64,000 nucleotides of DNA from Albula goreensis (lineage: Eukaryota > Chordata > Actinopteri > Albuliformes > Albulidae): assembly GCA_022829145.1 (NCBI GenBank), contig CM040741.1:45502180-45566179 (forward strand), in the 5' to 3' direction. A program made the translations under genes and the position numbers. Shown one piece after another: positions 12,181-23,909 of this stretch. How positions within the stretch are numbered: the stretch's first letter is position 1; each line of letters opens with the position of its first letter. The notes beneath the pieces were generated by a model, which saw nothing but the letters and a program-made list of their open reading frames with translations, ran no database searches and was not told the origin of the DNA.

Positions 12181-13199
12181 CCTTTTCAGAAAAAAATACT
12201 TTAGAGGGGATCTTCATTCTCAGTGTTGTAATGATGACTTACTGTCATGAGAATAAGCACTGAACCACAGTTAACACATTGACACCCTCTTGAAAACAGG
12301 TCTCTCAAGTCTTTGATGAAGAATATCACAGCTAACCTATTTATGATGCACATCTTTGAAAGTAGACATTCATTTAATTGTAGTAAAATGACACACTTTC
12401 TATTACACTGCCCTGTGAATTGTTGCTATGTATGACTGCATTATTCAAATGGTGCAAATGGTTTTGGAGGTATTTCCTTTCTTAAACATCACCCCAGCCA
12501 GACCTCATGTGGATTATTACTATTATTGCACAACTGAAAATGGAAGGAAATTACAGTGAGGGGTTGTGTGGGGGGTGGGTTGGATACTTTAAATGTTTGT
12601 AACTTCATTTTAACTTAACCCAATCACTATATAATGTATAATCTACATATATAATTGACAAAATAGTATGATATGCATACATAACTTGCAATGGCAAGGA
12701 TTCAATCAATATTTGCCTTACATTTTACTTTCATCTAAGAGTGTAAGGCTTTTTCTATACAAGAACAGTTTGTCAATTCAAATTTCTTGATCGGTGAACT
12801 TATCAAACTGTACCAGCATTAAGTTAAAAACAGAACACTTGTATTTCATTATAAATAATAGTTGAAGACAAAGCTTAATTACATCCCACACTATTTATTT
12901 TTACATAGACTACTGAACTTGTCAAAAATACTACAATTTATCATATCTATTTGTCATTAATATGCAAGTTAACATAGAAACAGTTGATTACAGGTTTTAT
13001 AAGGCTACTTTATGTCTGGTGCTTTAGTACAATGGGAGAACAGGACTATGCCATGGCAGCTTTGCATATTACAGTCCATTTTCTTACACAGTATATTCTC
13101 AATGAATGTCCATCTTGAGGAAATGGAAGGTTTTGCTTACTCAGTGTGCTAGAATTTTGATGTAGGGTGTGAGCTACTTGAGGGGAAGCAATTTTACAT
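12181..13199. other. AT-rich non-coding DNA
   Basis: Nothing recognisable beyond a G-rich run near 12560-12580. Confidence 0.45.
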
Positions 13200-13580
13200 T
13201 AGCTGAACGATAAGATTTAAGAATGGTATTCAGGCTCAGCGCTCACGCCTTCCTAAACTTATTTTGAACTGCGCCGAGTCCTTTATGAAACCACCCATCT
13301 GAAACCGTGGTTCGCTGATCCCTTCAAAAATCTGTTTCTGTACCTTACTGAAAGGCTTTTATATTTCTATCCTCCCAAACAGATTAAACAGGTTACATTT
13401 TCTGTCACTGCACGACATTCCCCTCTTCTTCTTTCAGTTTTCTTTTTTCTCTTTGTCATCTGCCGCACAAACTTCTCTTGTGTTGATCTCAACTTGTACT
13501 GTTGAACACAGACATGTCTGTCATGAAATTCTCCAGATTTCAAACAGGATCGGGGGACTGTTAATGCGGAACCTACATTA
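13200..13580. promoter_or_regulatory. CNE-like segment
   Basis: A moderately CpG-containing, non-repetitive segment (CAGCGCTCACGCC near 13237, CTGCGCCGAGTCC near 13269) with a pyrimidine-rich run at about 13420-13460. It is a candidate regulatory element on composition alone. Confidence 0.25.
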
Positions 13581-13855
13581 ATGTACACATGTGGGGTTAT
13601 TATATGGACATGCTTTTTATTTATTTATTTTTAAGGCCCTATACAATGTTGTTTTTAAGCTTTTACTGTCATTACTCAAATACTGACCAAAATACATTAC
13701 CAAATACTGACAATGATCCAGAGGATGCAGGAATGGATTTCCTACAAAATAATTTCAGTCCTGTGATGATTCTAATCAATCCTTATATACTGATCTTATT
13801 TTTTCAATATTTCTATGGTGAGTCATACATGATGTGGAAAGTCAGTATTTGGTAA
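13581..13855. other. AT-rich non-coding DNA
   Basis: Nothing recognisable. The open frame here lacks any domain. Confidence 0.4.
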
Positions 13856-13925
13856 TGTTTACTTCTGTTCATAAATAAATGTATTTGTAATATTCCATAC
13901 ATATGTTTATGAACAGAAGTAAACA
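13856..13925. repeat. Perfect 20-bp inverted repeat, 30-nt loop (hairpin)
   Basis: The arm TGTTTACTTCTGTTCATAAA (13856-13875) is exactly complementary to 13906-13925, with bases 13876-13905 between. The roughly 70-nt total length and arm length fall in the range of microRNA precursors. However, perfect pairing and the abrupt ends fit a small inverted duplication or MITE remnant equally well. I recognise no known microRNA sequence in it. Confidence 0.85.
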
Positions 13926-16319
13926 GCTGATGATTAAAACTATTTATGATGTGCATTTGCAACATTCTCCACTGACGCATATTCAATCTCAGATCAAGAG
14001 GAATATAGTCCATATGAAATTACAACACCTGCTTTTGCACAGAAAAGCTCAATCACTCTTATTCTTTACAATTTATACTTTATCCACAGAAATGACATTC
14101 AGACATATACCGTCCCGAAAGGTCCAAGGCAGAATAAAGATTCTACTAGTTATCTCGGAGGGAATTGTATGACATATAGAGCAAATATGAATTATTTAGT
14201 TGGTATTGATCAGCCATATGTAATCATGTACTGTATGTGGTCAATAATGTTAATGTATGTACAGTGGGCATTACAGCCAATCACTTGCTTTGGCCAAATT
14301 TCTGCAACACAGAGAAGTCCAACAGTATATGGCACTTTTTAACGGCACTACTCTTTTAAAAATATTATATAAATTGGTCAATATAACGGTCTTAGTAAAA
14401 TACCCTGAAGTTACAGGAGAGCAATTTGTGGGTCAAATATTTAATCATGCAAGTAAAGCCAGTTTGTGGAAAATGCCAACAGGGAATATTACAAAATCCT
14501 AGCACACACTTGACAGGAGTAATTCTCTTTTCATTTCAAAATAGCAAAGTTGACTTAATCACCTTAAACAATTAGGCAGGTTTCTACATCTGAAAGAAAA
14601 ATAAATGCTTTCAACAATGGATGGAATTTGAGTTTTAAACAAGAACATTTTTAGTGCTCAACCCGGGGAACACATTGCACCTGCAAGTGTGATAGATGGA
14701 ACCTGAAAATGTACTGCTCTATTTGATGTTTTATATAGACTTGTGAAGAAACTTAAAGCCATTTGACAAAATGCAAATGAGGTTGAACAGTCATAACTTG
14801 AGGCACTGTTGGTTAGTTTAGAATTTAAGTGGTTTATGATAGTTCTACCTTTTTTACTGGGTGCTAGAAAACCAAATTTTAGTTTTTACTTGATTTAGAA
14901 AAAAAACTCAGTGATATGGCACCATTTAATCCATATTAGTTGCATTTTTGCACATACTAAAAACAATAGCATTCACTTCTGAAACTTTCTCATAAATGTT
15001 CACCTGTTTCAATCAGTATATGCCAATCTGTGGTGTTTTCATGCATGTCAGCTGAGATGTAGTTATGCTGAAATAACATCAGGCCAGATGGGAAGAAAGA
15101 GCTGTGGGTCAAGAATTTGTGTTTTGTGTCCTTTGTGTTTTCACCACAGTGTGTGTGTTTTTTTTAGAACAGCTGATTCAATTCCTTCACATTGCACTTT
15201 GACTCTATTTTGAGTTGGCTAAAGAAGTCAATAAAAAAAAACACATGCAAATGACTGTCCATTTGATTTGACAGATTACTAACAATGGTAGAAGTTAGAC
15301 TTCAATGAGCATAAAAGGCTTAGTTGTCACTTTTGTTGTCATTATCCGGTATACCTCAGAATTTGGGCCTGGAAAAAGAATTTAAAAATGAAGAGAGCTG
15401 TTTTTGGTGAATGAGACCATATAAAACTGAACAAGTCCAGGGAATTTAAAGTGAGAATCGAAACCCTCTGCACCTCATCTCTTTCTCAAATTCATATGGC
15501 GCATCACTTGCATCACAAAATTAACACTACATGGCCACAACATACAGACTGAATTTCATGTAATAATCTGAATAAAAAATAAAAAAAAGCTTCACAAGAT
15601 CAAGATATATAGCAAAGAATCAGTTATTTACAAAGACTTTTTATTCAAGACTGCTTTGTAAATCAAGCCAAAGGAGCTGCTGGTGGCCAAAATACTATAG
15701 AAAGGACAAAGGCTCTAGAAAGACCTTAATGCAAAAGCTAACACCATGCTAGGCTCTACTGATGTGACTTCAGTAGCGCAGTCCATGTTCACTTTCCATT
15801 CTGATCAGGTGAAAAGAATTGTGAGAGAATTTTTGCCTGTGGCTTTATTTTCTTGAAGATGCAAAGCTTTGTAAGTAGACCAAATGCTGCAGTCAGTATT
15901 GGCAATCATACAATGAGGCTCAATACAATCTCAGATTCCCCTAGGCTTCTCTTCCACATATTTAAATGTATCTGCTTTATTCTATTTTCTCCCCCACATT
16001 CCAAATGCATTGCAATTTAAATGTGTATTGGTTTACACCCATCTCACAGGCATAGAATGAAGGAACAAACACAATTTTTCCAAATTATAATTCCATAGAA
16101 CAGAGGAGTGTAATGTACAAGATAATTTGGTAACACAAGGGTATAAGATGGTAGATTCACATATAAAATTCAATGACGATAAAAAGTACCATAGTTTCTA
16201 TGTAACTTGTGTGTGGAGTGATTTGATAAAAAGGTCTTTGAAATAGATTAAATATTGGCACATTCCACCATTAACATCATTTGTGATGTTGGGCCAGGTT
16301 TTTTTTCTTAGTCTGGTTC
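13926..16319. other. AT-rich non-coding DNA
   Basis: No gene or mobile-element ends are seen. Several short open frames, such as the one near 14257-14502, show no domain or splice context that I can support. Confidence 0.4.
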
Positions 16320-16680
16320 AAAATGCCATGTATAAGTCCTGTAAACCAGGTCAAGAGGCATCTTGACCTGTCCTCTTGTCAGTCTTTGTATTGCTGTGTT
16401 TACTTTCGGTACGATCCTCACACTGAGGGAGGAAGAGCTGTGACTGATGACCTACAAAGAGCTCCATTCATGTATTCCAACCGCCCACCTCCCAGCCCCC
16501 ACCCCGTTTTTTTGTCCCATAGAGGCACAATCTGTCGGGCACTCTGTCCAGCCACTTGGACGCCTTTATCACAGCAGTTGGAAAGCCTGTGGCTGCTGAG
16601 ACGATTGGTCACAGGTCAAAGCGTATCCGACTTCCCAATTATCACCCAGAAAAGATCTGCATAAATTATGGCAGGGCGTC
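16320..16680. promoter_or_regulatory. CNE-like segment with nuclear-receptor half-site palindrome
   Basis: At 16347-16370 the word CAGGTCAAGA is followed by GGCA and its reverse complement TCTTGACCTG, which places two AGGTCA half-sites as an everted or inverted pair spaced by 10 bases. The rest of the segment is more G+C-rich than its flanks and non-repetitive. Regulatory function is inferred. Confidence 0.3.
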
Positions 16681-16812
16681 ATTAAATCTGTCATAGAAAA
16701 CGAAATTGCTCACTTTCTGGCAACATCTGTCGCCTTTGCTAATGTATGAAGTGATATGAAGAAAAACGTTTCTGTACTTATTCAAAATACACATATACAT
16801 GCGTGCACACAC
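16681..16812. other. Non-coding DNA
   Basis: Short spacer leading into the CA repeat. Confidence 0.4.
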
Positions 16813-16815
16813 AAA

Positions 16816-16885
<70 letters not shown>
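16813..16885. repeat. (CA)n microsatellite
   Basis: About 33 uninterrupted CA units follow an imperfect CACACAAACAAA lead. Cys/Val- and Thr/His-rich open frames across it are artefacts. The tract is a classical Z-DNA-prone, length-polymorphic repeat. Confidence 0.97.
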
Positions 16886-16887
<2 letters not shown>

Positions 16888-17780
16888 TGTACCTTTGAGC
16901 AAGCCTATGTGACCCCTGTTTTCATAAATATGAAACTGTATAATACAAATTGGGGCAATAAATGAGAAAAACAAGTAAATAAAAGTAATTAAGGGGACAA
17001 TAAATGACAACACATGAATATTTCCTTTTTTTCCTGCAGTCAAGAACTGCCAATTGTCCTGTTATGTCCAAATATGCAGACACCATCACAAAAATACAGT
17101 TAATTAATAAAAAAACGCAACAATAATTCAAGAAAACAAAAATGTCCCATGGGAAACACATTTTTGAACCATTTGTTTTCTCATTAATGCCATTTGAAAA
17201 TGGTGGCACTGTCTGTTGAGGAAGCATGGTTCAGACAGTTGTTATTACTTATTAGGAGAGTGATGATGTTTGGCAGAACATCAATAACATCAGCAACATC
17301 ACAGTGACCCTTTTAAATAAAAGATAGAGTAATGAATAATAAATGCAGTTAGTTTAGAGCAACAGAAATATACACAGCTCGGTATGTTAAAAACAGACTC
17401 TACAGTACAGTAGGTTTAATCTGAATACTACTAAATACTAGTGTACAGTGCTGAGGTGCACATAACAATCTCATTAGTAAGGAAATGCAACAAAAGGGCA
17501 GATCCATACTAACTGGGATTTACAGGACAACGTGAGATTACACAGAGTTCACACAACACATGTATTAATTAAGGGTTACTGCTTTCACAATGCAGTCATA
17601 CTCTCATTACTCTCATGTCCAATGTATATGTAAGGACATACATTTAAATGGTCATACATTTAAATTAAGACACCATCAGGTGACATTTTCGAGGATTTAT
17701 CCCATTTATGTTGTCCTACTACACACTAGTGCAACTATCATCTTGTTTTCATCTTGTTGAAATCAGCCTTTACCCTTCAG
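16886..17780. other. AT-rich non-coding DNA
   Basis: Nothing recognisable between the two large dinucleotide repeats. Confidence 0.45.

Positions 17781-17857
<77 letters not shown>
17781..17857. repeat. (GT)n microsatellite, one interruption
   Basis: A GT tract of about 77 bp is broken once by a GG near 17811. It lies in the opposite orientation to the CA tract roughly 0.9 kb upstream. Confidence 0.97.
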
Positions 17858-17999
17858 ATATGGGGGTGTATTGAAAATAAGGGTGCCATTTAATCAGAGT
17901 ATATCCTATTCTTCTACAATTTTTTGTCTGTTATTATAATTTTATAATAATCACTTTCATCCTCTATTCAATTTAAGGTGATTTCAATTACCTTATATT
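17858..17999. other. AT-rich spacer
   Basis: Nothing recognisable. Confidence 0.4.
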
Positions 18000-18310
18000 T
18001 GTGTCTTTACATCTGATGTAAGTGCATGGTGGTTACTGGGGTGGCATTAGTAGGGGGAGGGGTTTAGAGATGGTCAAGCATGAAGCGGAGGCAGTTTTGA
18101 GAAGGGCGTTGCCCTTGGTAACACCCTGCAGTAAGAAGCACTTCTGTCAGCAAGCTAGGATGTCAACATGAATATTAATGATCGCTCCCCCTCCAGCTTA
18201 GCATAAGTTCAGGGGTCAGCCAGCTAGCCTGAACAGCCCAGGGGATGATGGGAAGGCTGCACGGCAGCCGTAGGCAATGTGATGGATTCCCACCCGTCAA
18301 TACCATTACT
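18000..18310. promoter_or_regulatory. CNE-like island with consensus RFX X-box
   Basis: This G+C-richer, non-repetitive segment lies in AT-rich surroundings. At 18108-18122 it has GTTGCC-CTT-GGTAAC, which fits the RFX X-box consensus GTNRCC-N(0-3)-RGYAAC at every position. It also carries the paired words CAGCCAGCTAGCCTG (about 18217) and GGAAGGCTGCACGGCAGCC (about 18250). No coding frame is supported. A regulatory role is inferred. Confidence 0.4.
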
Positions 18311-20165
18311 TACAGGATATACCTATGTTCAGGGGTTACACTGCAACTCCCAGATGCCCCATAACTAACACAATGATGACTATTTGTATTAAATACTCAT
18401 GAGTAAAGCCTAAATACAATACACAATATTGTTCTGAACAGAAGATGTGGCAAAGTCAAGCAAGGTCAGAGCCAACCTAGCCTGGCAAACTATGTGTTGA
18501 AAAATGTCTCCTGAATACATGTGAGTTTAGCACATTTATAACAGTTTAAATTTAAAGTCTCAACCCAACTTCAATAAGTAAAATCTGAGATTCAACCCAA
18601 CCATGACATATGTTGTGTTCCACTTTGGAAACGCAACAGAAAGACATGATATTAGTTGTCCGAAGCCACAATGAATAAAAATGCACATTTTGCACCATAT
18701 CACATAAGGGAAAAAAACAGCATGACTGTGCAATGAGACCAAAATCACAAAAATTAAATGACAAAAAAATAAACATCTGATGGGCAAAATTTGGTTATGA
18801 AAGAGGTGAAATAAACAGGTGGTGGTGGGATACCAGATGTCATGCACAAGAGGGTGCCATCTTTAGGGAACAACATGTAACCTTATTTAGTCATTGACTG
18901 TCTAGAATTTTATTTAAAACTTCTACTGAGCCTTGTCAAAGCATTTGGAAAAGTACTGCAAAGTAAAAGAATCTTTCTTCTGATTCAAGCATTGACTTTG
19001 ACAGCAATACAAAAACACGCTGTATATTCACTGACAGAAAATGAACAGACGAAATGATTTATAACACAATAATTTATCATAGTACTTACAATGATAAAAC
19101 TAAATGTACAACAGTATGGAAATATGGATATTACAGAAAGTTTTTTGTTAGTTAGGTTTGACAGAAAGTATTTATAATGGGACTCTAAATGAATTGCACT
19201 GGTTTCTTAAGAGGATTGATGACAACTCTAGCCTTGGCAATGGTCCTGGCCATTTCCCATAGGGAAGCCTTGTTTATTAGCTGTGAGGCAATGACAGACT
19301 ATGAGTGTCTCATCTCTTAACGTATTGATTAGCAAGAAGTCATATTGCACCCCACTTGTATGTAGCTAGCCTATTAGAGAGTAACACTGTAGTATGCCAC
19401 TACCACAATAATGTTATCTTTTCGGCATATATCACTTTATATTTCAATGATAATTTAAATGTGAGATGTTAGCATGATTATTGCTCAAAAAAAAATTGAA
19501 GCTAAAGGCCTCCATTGATTTGTTAACATACTAACATATTTTACAAGTATTTTTTATTGATGTGGAAGCATGTAAATTCAGGTATGCTTTTATTTAAAAT
19601 CTCATTAATACAATATAAACCTGGTGGAATAACAGGAAAAATCTTATATTCCCAAGCATGCTCAGTTATCAAAAAAGGTTAAGGTTTCATAAACATACTG
19701 CAGGGCGGACCTTTCATTTAATAAAACAAACAAAACTCAAATAAAGCATTTTCAGCCAAGGAGCATTTGTGCCAAGGAGCCTTAACCTGCCTCTGAATGT
19801 TAGAGTGAACCAGAGAGCAGCAATTGTTTTCTGCTTCCTGTTTACTTCCTCAAATTTTGGATCTCATACTTTTTGTGACATTTTCGATGCACCCAAGAGA
19901 TAGTGTCATCTTTTAACATATTAAATAACAACTTTGTTTTTTTTTCCCACAATGGAAAGCGCAATGGAAAGTGAGCATCTCTTTTCTACTTATTTCTTAT
20001 TCATGATTGCTAAACCTAACTGTATTGGCAAATTAAATAACAATTGATCTGAAACCAGAACCAATGACTGGTCTTAAAATATATTTAACTGACTAAAATT
20101 CAAAAGTCAAACTAAAAAAGGACAATATTCAAGGTTTGATGCCATTTACTGTGCACATCAGTTTA
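18311..20165. other. AT-rich non-coding DNA
   Basis: No gene, transposon end or repeat array is seen. Confidence 0.45.
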
Positions 20166-20453
20166 TTATTCACACCTAGTTATGAAACTATGAGTAAAAT
20201 GTGACCGCATCTTCCAGGAATTGCAAATGCGCATTTTGCCTTCTGTGTTCCCACAGGATTCACACACCCAAAAATATGGACTAAAAAGGACGGCTGAATT
20301 TATGTGCAGCTCTTGCATAAAAGAGGTGAGAGCAGTTTGTAATTCCTCAGGCATTATAGAATTGGAAAAGTCATTGTTCTGCACATAATTCACTAGATTC
20401 TGCTGATCAAAGGGAGACCCATTACTGAATGGAAACACAATGCATGGTGTGGA
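20166..20453 (-). other. Unassigned open frame, possible terminal exon or retro-pseudogene
   Basis: On the minus strand an open frame runs from a possible splice acceptor (pyrimidine run, then ATGCACAG before 20453) to a TAA at 20166-20168. Its composition looks protein-like, with few Cys/His runs and no simple repeat. Visible pieces are VFPFSNGSPFDQQNLVNYV and PEELQTALTSFMQELHI, the latter amphipathic. An AATAAA on the same strand overlaps the stop (20162-20167). I recognise no family. Downstream of the Met-rich stretch the frame becomes less convincing (FWVCESCGNTEGKMRIC). It may simply be a chance frame. Confidence 0.2.
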
Positions 20454-21936
20454 CTGTGCATTTCTATTGTGCTCTTCAGAAGAAAAAAATGATGTAATTA
20501 TATATATAAGAATTCCAAATAATTTAATAGTTAATTAACAACATTGAAGAAACCATGTTTATCAAATGAAATAAACTTTCTTTTGGGGACAGCTTACAAG
20601 CAGTTAAACATTTTCCTGATAGTAACAGCTCTTTTTCATATATTAATTTCATTTTCTTCATATCTGAGCCTTTCACCACTGATCAATGGTCAAGAGAAAT
20701 AGGCAATCATACCCATAGAAAGGAACTTTGAGAGTCAGTTTGCCATACATTGAAGTGGATTCAGCAATACCCTATGTGTATACTGTATTCAAGAAATTAT
20801 CATCTAGTGAAATGTGTCAGAAGAAAGACAAGCATTATGTCTGAACAAAAGTTACAGCAGCAGTCTCAGACGAATAGTTTGAATTTAGCCAAACAAATCT
20901 CAGACTTAAATTATGAGTGCAATAATATATCTTTTGTTTTGTTTCATTACAATCAAACATGAGTGGGGGCTTTTTAGTAGAAATTGTAATATAGCACATG
21001 GAAAAATATATTTTCTCATTCTATATTGCTTAAGGTGAAACATATACATTTCGGGATAATGAACCTTCAGACAACATGAATGCATTTGGAAGGAGTTTAT
21101 TATGATGTAGCAAGTTATATATTGGTAGGAACATTGATCTTGGGCTTGGAGTCCGGGGCGGGGGGGCAGGGGGGAAGTGAACAGCCCCCTTTTTGACTGT
21201 TAAAAGAGGGTGAAAAAAAAACAGAAGAAAGGGAAGCAGACTTGAAGGTGGAGTTGGGAAGGTGGAGGGATGCCGGAAACAGAGAGTGTGGGAGAGAAGG
21301 TACGTGAAAAATTAATACCTGCGTATACAACCGGATTGGACGGATACTGGTGTCAGAGTGAAGGGTTGTCAGAAGGTTGCCTCTCCCAAAATTTGTTATT
21401 AACAAACTCCATTTAATATGTCTCCTGTTTTTTTCTGTACTAGATAAATCTCTCACTCCTTTTGAAAACGATATTGTAGATTATGTTAAGGCACTTCTAA
21501 TCAAGATGATTTGACTTGCAGACTTCCAATCTCCTCAGTCGTTCAGTAGTTTGTGGTAAAAACATTAGTCGCTGGTCTGAGATCAAATGTGTGTTTCCAT
21601 GGAAAAGGCACAATTGCTCTTCGCCTTTGTGTTGGGTGATGAGAGCTGACAAAACACTGTGTGCTCACTAAAGGGCTTGGCAATGGGCAATTCATGATCA
21701 GTGTAAAGCAAACGTACTCCCCTGTTAATATGGTTAAATTATTTTATGATGTTCTTGAATTCACTTGCACAAGAGCACATTTTCTCATCAGTAATATCTC
21801 ATCAATTTACTTCTCAATTAAAAAGTGGTTATTTGAAGCTAGAGGTGACCTGAGTAATAATAATCTCTATTGGACTGAATTATAAGGCTCTGAACATCAG
21901 CAGCTGCCAGGTCTCTCTATAGCTGCAGCAACTCCA
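20454..21936. other. Non-coding DNA
   Basis: AT-rich, apart from a G-rich patch at about 21148-21180 and purine-rich DNA at about 21205-21300. No gene or element ends were recognised. Confidence 0.4.
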
Positions 21937-22124
21937 CTAGTAGCAGATTGAAAGCAATGAATTTCCCTCCAAGGAGATGGTACATGTGGTTTGGAGATTG
22001 TTGTTGTTGCTGGTGTACCTGGTTACAAGATGTTGTCACTTGGTACACCGGCAACAACAACAATCTCCAAACCACATGTACCATCTCCTTGGAGGGAAAT
22101 TCATTGCTTTCAATCTGCTACTAG
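21937..22124. repeat. Long near-perfect inverted repeat (83-bp arms, 22-bp spacer)
   Basis: The left arm is 21937-22019 and the right arm is 22042-22124. Read base by base, the arms are reverse complements at 82 of 83 positions. The exception is 22011 (T) against 22050 (G), which still pairs as a G-U wobble in RNA. The spacer 22020-22041 could add a short imperfect stem. Both ends are CTAG, and no target-site duplication is visible outside (left flank AACTCCA, right flank CAAATAT). It could be a short-range inverted duplication by template switching, a hairpin-RNA source, a MITE without visible duplication, or a fold-back sequencing artefact. An open frame crossing it has no protein meaning. 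Confidence 0.97.
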
Positions 22125-23554
22125 CAAATATTGATTTCAGTCTGAGGGCCTTGTCTGCAACGAGTCAGGCGGACACCATTCTCCTTAAAGACCCTGCTGA
22201 ACCCAGCACTAGGAGGTGAAATTATCTGTAGGAAGCTACAGTTTGTCAATAGGATGTTAACAGTTACCACTTACATTTTCAAATCAAGCAAATGAAATAC
22301 AACACACCACAGTCAAAAATAAAGCTAGTTGTGGTTTGTCTTTTTCCATGTCAAAGACTGTAACTTTGAGTCTCAATTTATACAATGTATTTATAAAGCT
22401 GTACCTGTATGGTTACTGTTGTTAAGCACATTCAGTGTATCTGTTTTGGGGCACTGAATATACAAATTCTCAAACAGAAAAAGCCTTAGTTGTCATAGCA
22501 CCTATGTCAATATATGTGGCATTGAAGCTTCTTTCATGTCTTGATAAAGATGCATCCTAGTTATTATAGGAAAAAAACATCACTATTTATATTATACAGA
22601 CGCATACAAATTGCAGTATGGTTAGCTATTCAAAACATGATGTCCTTTCTGCTTCTATCCTCTCATGTTAAACTGAACCGATTTAAGTACAAATGTGACT
22701 GATGCCACAAAGGGTGTTTGTTCTGTACTTTCTGATTTACATGTTCATGTGAGCATTAACAAACGGCCTGTGACTGAAGTACAGTACATGGGAATTTGTT
22801 CTTTGACATTCTTCCTTGCAAAACGGGATACACAAGAAGCTTCCCTGTGGCCATATGCACTAATAAAACAACTATAGTCAATATATCTGTTGGGATTATA
22901 ATTTTCCCTGATATTGTACAATGGCTACTTCAGAGAGGCAGTTTATAGTTTGTAGTCTAGATAAATCAGTCTGCAATAGAAGAGAGCCAATACTAAATAC
23001 TACACCCCACCCCCTTCCCCCCAGTACTCTCCTCTCTTTGTTTTGCACCCCAAGACATTTTTAATATTCTCACAATCGATCTCCCGTGTGCCTTGGGGAT
23101 CCTGTCAGCAGTATCAGACTTTCACGGTCACACGAATAGTTTCCACCAACAATTATTTGTACACAGCTCACACTCAGGCCGGACTCACAGGATTTCAACA
23201 GGATGCATTTATTTATTTTTATCCTCTCCTCACATCATTGCAATCTCCGAGCTTCACAAGGGCACACCAAGTTCTGAATCAAAAAATCTGGCATTGTCTA
23301 CAAGCAGACAATCCTGTCAGATGACAATATATCAATTTTTTGAAAGCAGTGTGTACAGTGTGTGCTATACCACGGCTACAGCCATGCAGCTGTTAATCAA
23401 AACTGTAAATCTGTAAAGTGGCACAAGAACCAGTCATTTTAGTGCATCAACACACACTCCTGTTCTCTGCCTGAAGCTCAACACATATGTAACACATGTG
23501 TCTGACACTGACTGTTACCCTGTCTCTAGGACTTTTAGCACTTTCAACCCTGAC
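22125..23554. other. Non-coding DNA
   Basis: No gene is seen. The segment at about 22980-23330 is somewhat more G+C-rich (CCCCACCCCC run near 23005) and might be regulatory. The overlapping frames lack domains. Confidence 0.4.
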
Positions 23555-23630
23555 TTATTTACGCTTATTCATAAGTCGCCCTGGATGAGGGAGTCTGCAA
23601 AATGGCTATAATGTTCTTAAATGTAACAGT
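23555..23630 (+). mobile_element. SINE-like 3' tail remnant
   Basis: ATAAGTCGCCCTGGATGAGG, followed by GAGTCTGCAAAATGGCTATAATG, matches the style of the 3' module shared by many fish SINEs (aagtcgctctggataag, then gcgtctgctaaatg, then taatg iterations). No tRNA-like head was recognised upstream, so it is probably a truncated copy. The family match is from memory of the motif and not from a search. Confidence 0.5.
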
Positions 23631-23683
23631 CTGGGGGAAAAGTGTAATGGATTACACTTTTTTGCATTACAGATAGATGTTCG

Positions 23684-23909
23684 ACCTAAACCAGGGGTGT
23701 CATACTCCAGTCCTGGAGGGCCACAGTGTTTGCAGATTTTTGTTCTTTCCTTTCAATTGGCAGCCATTTTAGGCCTTGGAAACCATGTATGTGGACTCTT
23801 TAGCCAATCAATGATTTTAATTAATTAATTAATTAAGTGCTACATCACACCAAAAACCAGCTACCACTGCAGCTCTCCAGGACTGGAGTTTTACACCCCT
23901 GACCTAAAC
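23684..23909. mobile_element. Short non-autonomous hAT transposon with 8-bp target-site duplication
   Basis: The element spans 23692-23901 (210 bp). It is flanked by exact copies of ACCTAAAC at 23684-23691 and 23902-23909, an 8-bp duplication as hAT transposases make. The left end begins CAGGGGTGTCATACTCCAGT. The right end finishes ACTGGAGTTTTACACCCCTG, giving terminal inverted repeats of about 25 bp with few mismatches. Internal words (CTGGAGGGCCACAGTG, TTTTTGTTCTTTCC) and an (AATT)n run at about 23819-23836 fit a family abundant in teleost genomes. It has no coding capacity. Confidence 0.92.

Noticed and set aside
16666-17043. Cys/Val-repeat open frames over the CA tract
   Set aside because: They are pure artefacts of the (CA)n microsatellite.
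17708-17939. Cys/Val-rich frames over the GT tract
   Set aside because: Translation of (GT)n.
21977-22219. 80-codon frame crossing the large inverted repeat
   Set aside because: Its content is dictated by the palindrome arms, with no protein-like features beyond that.
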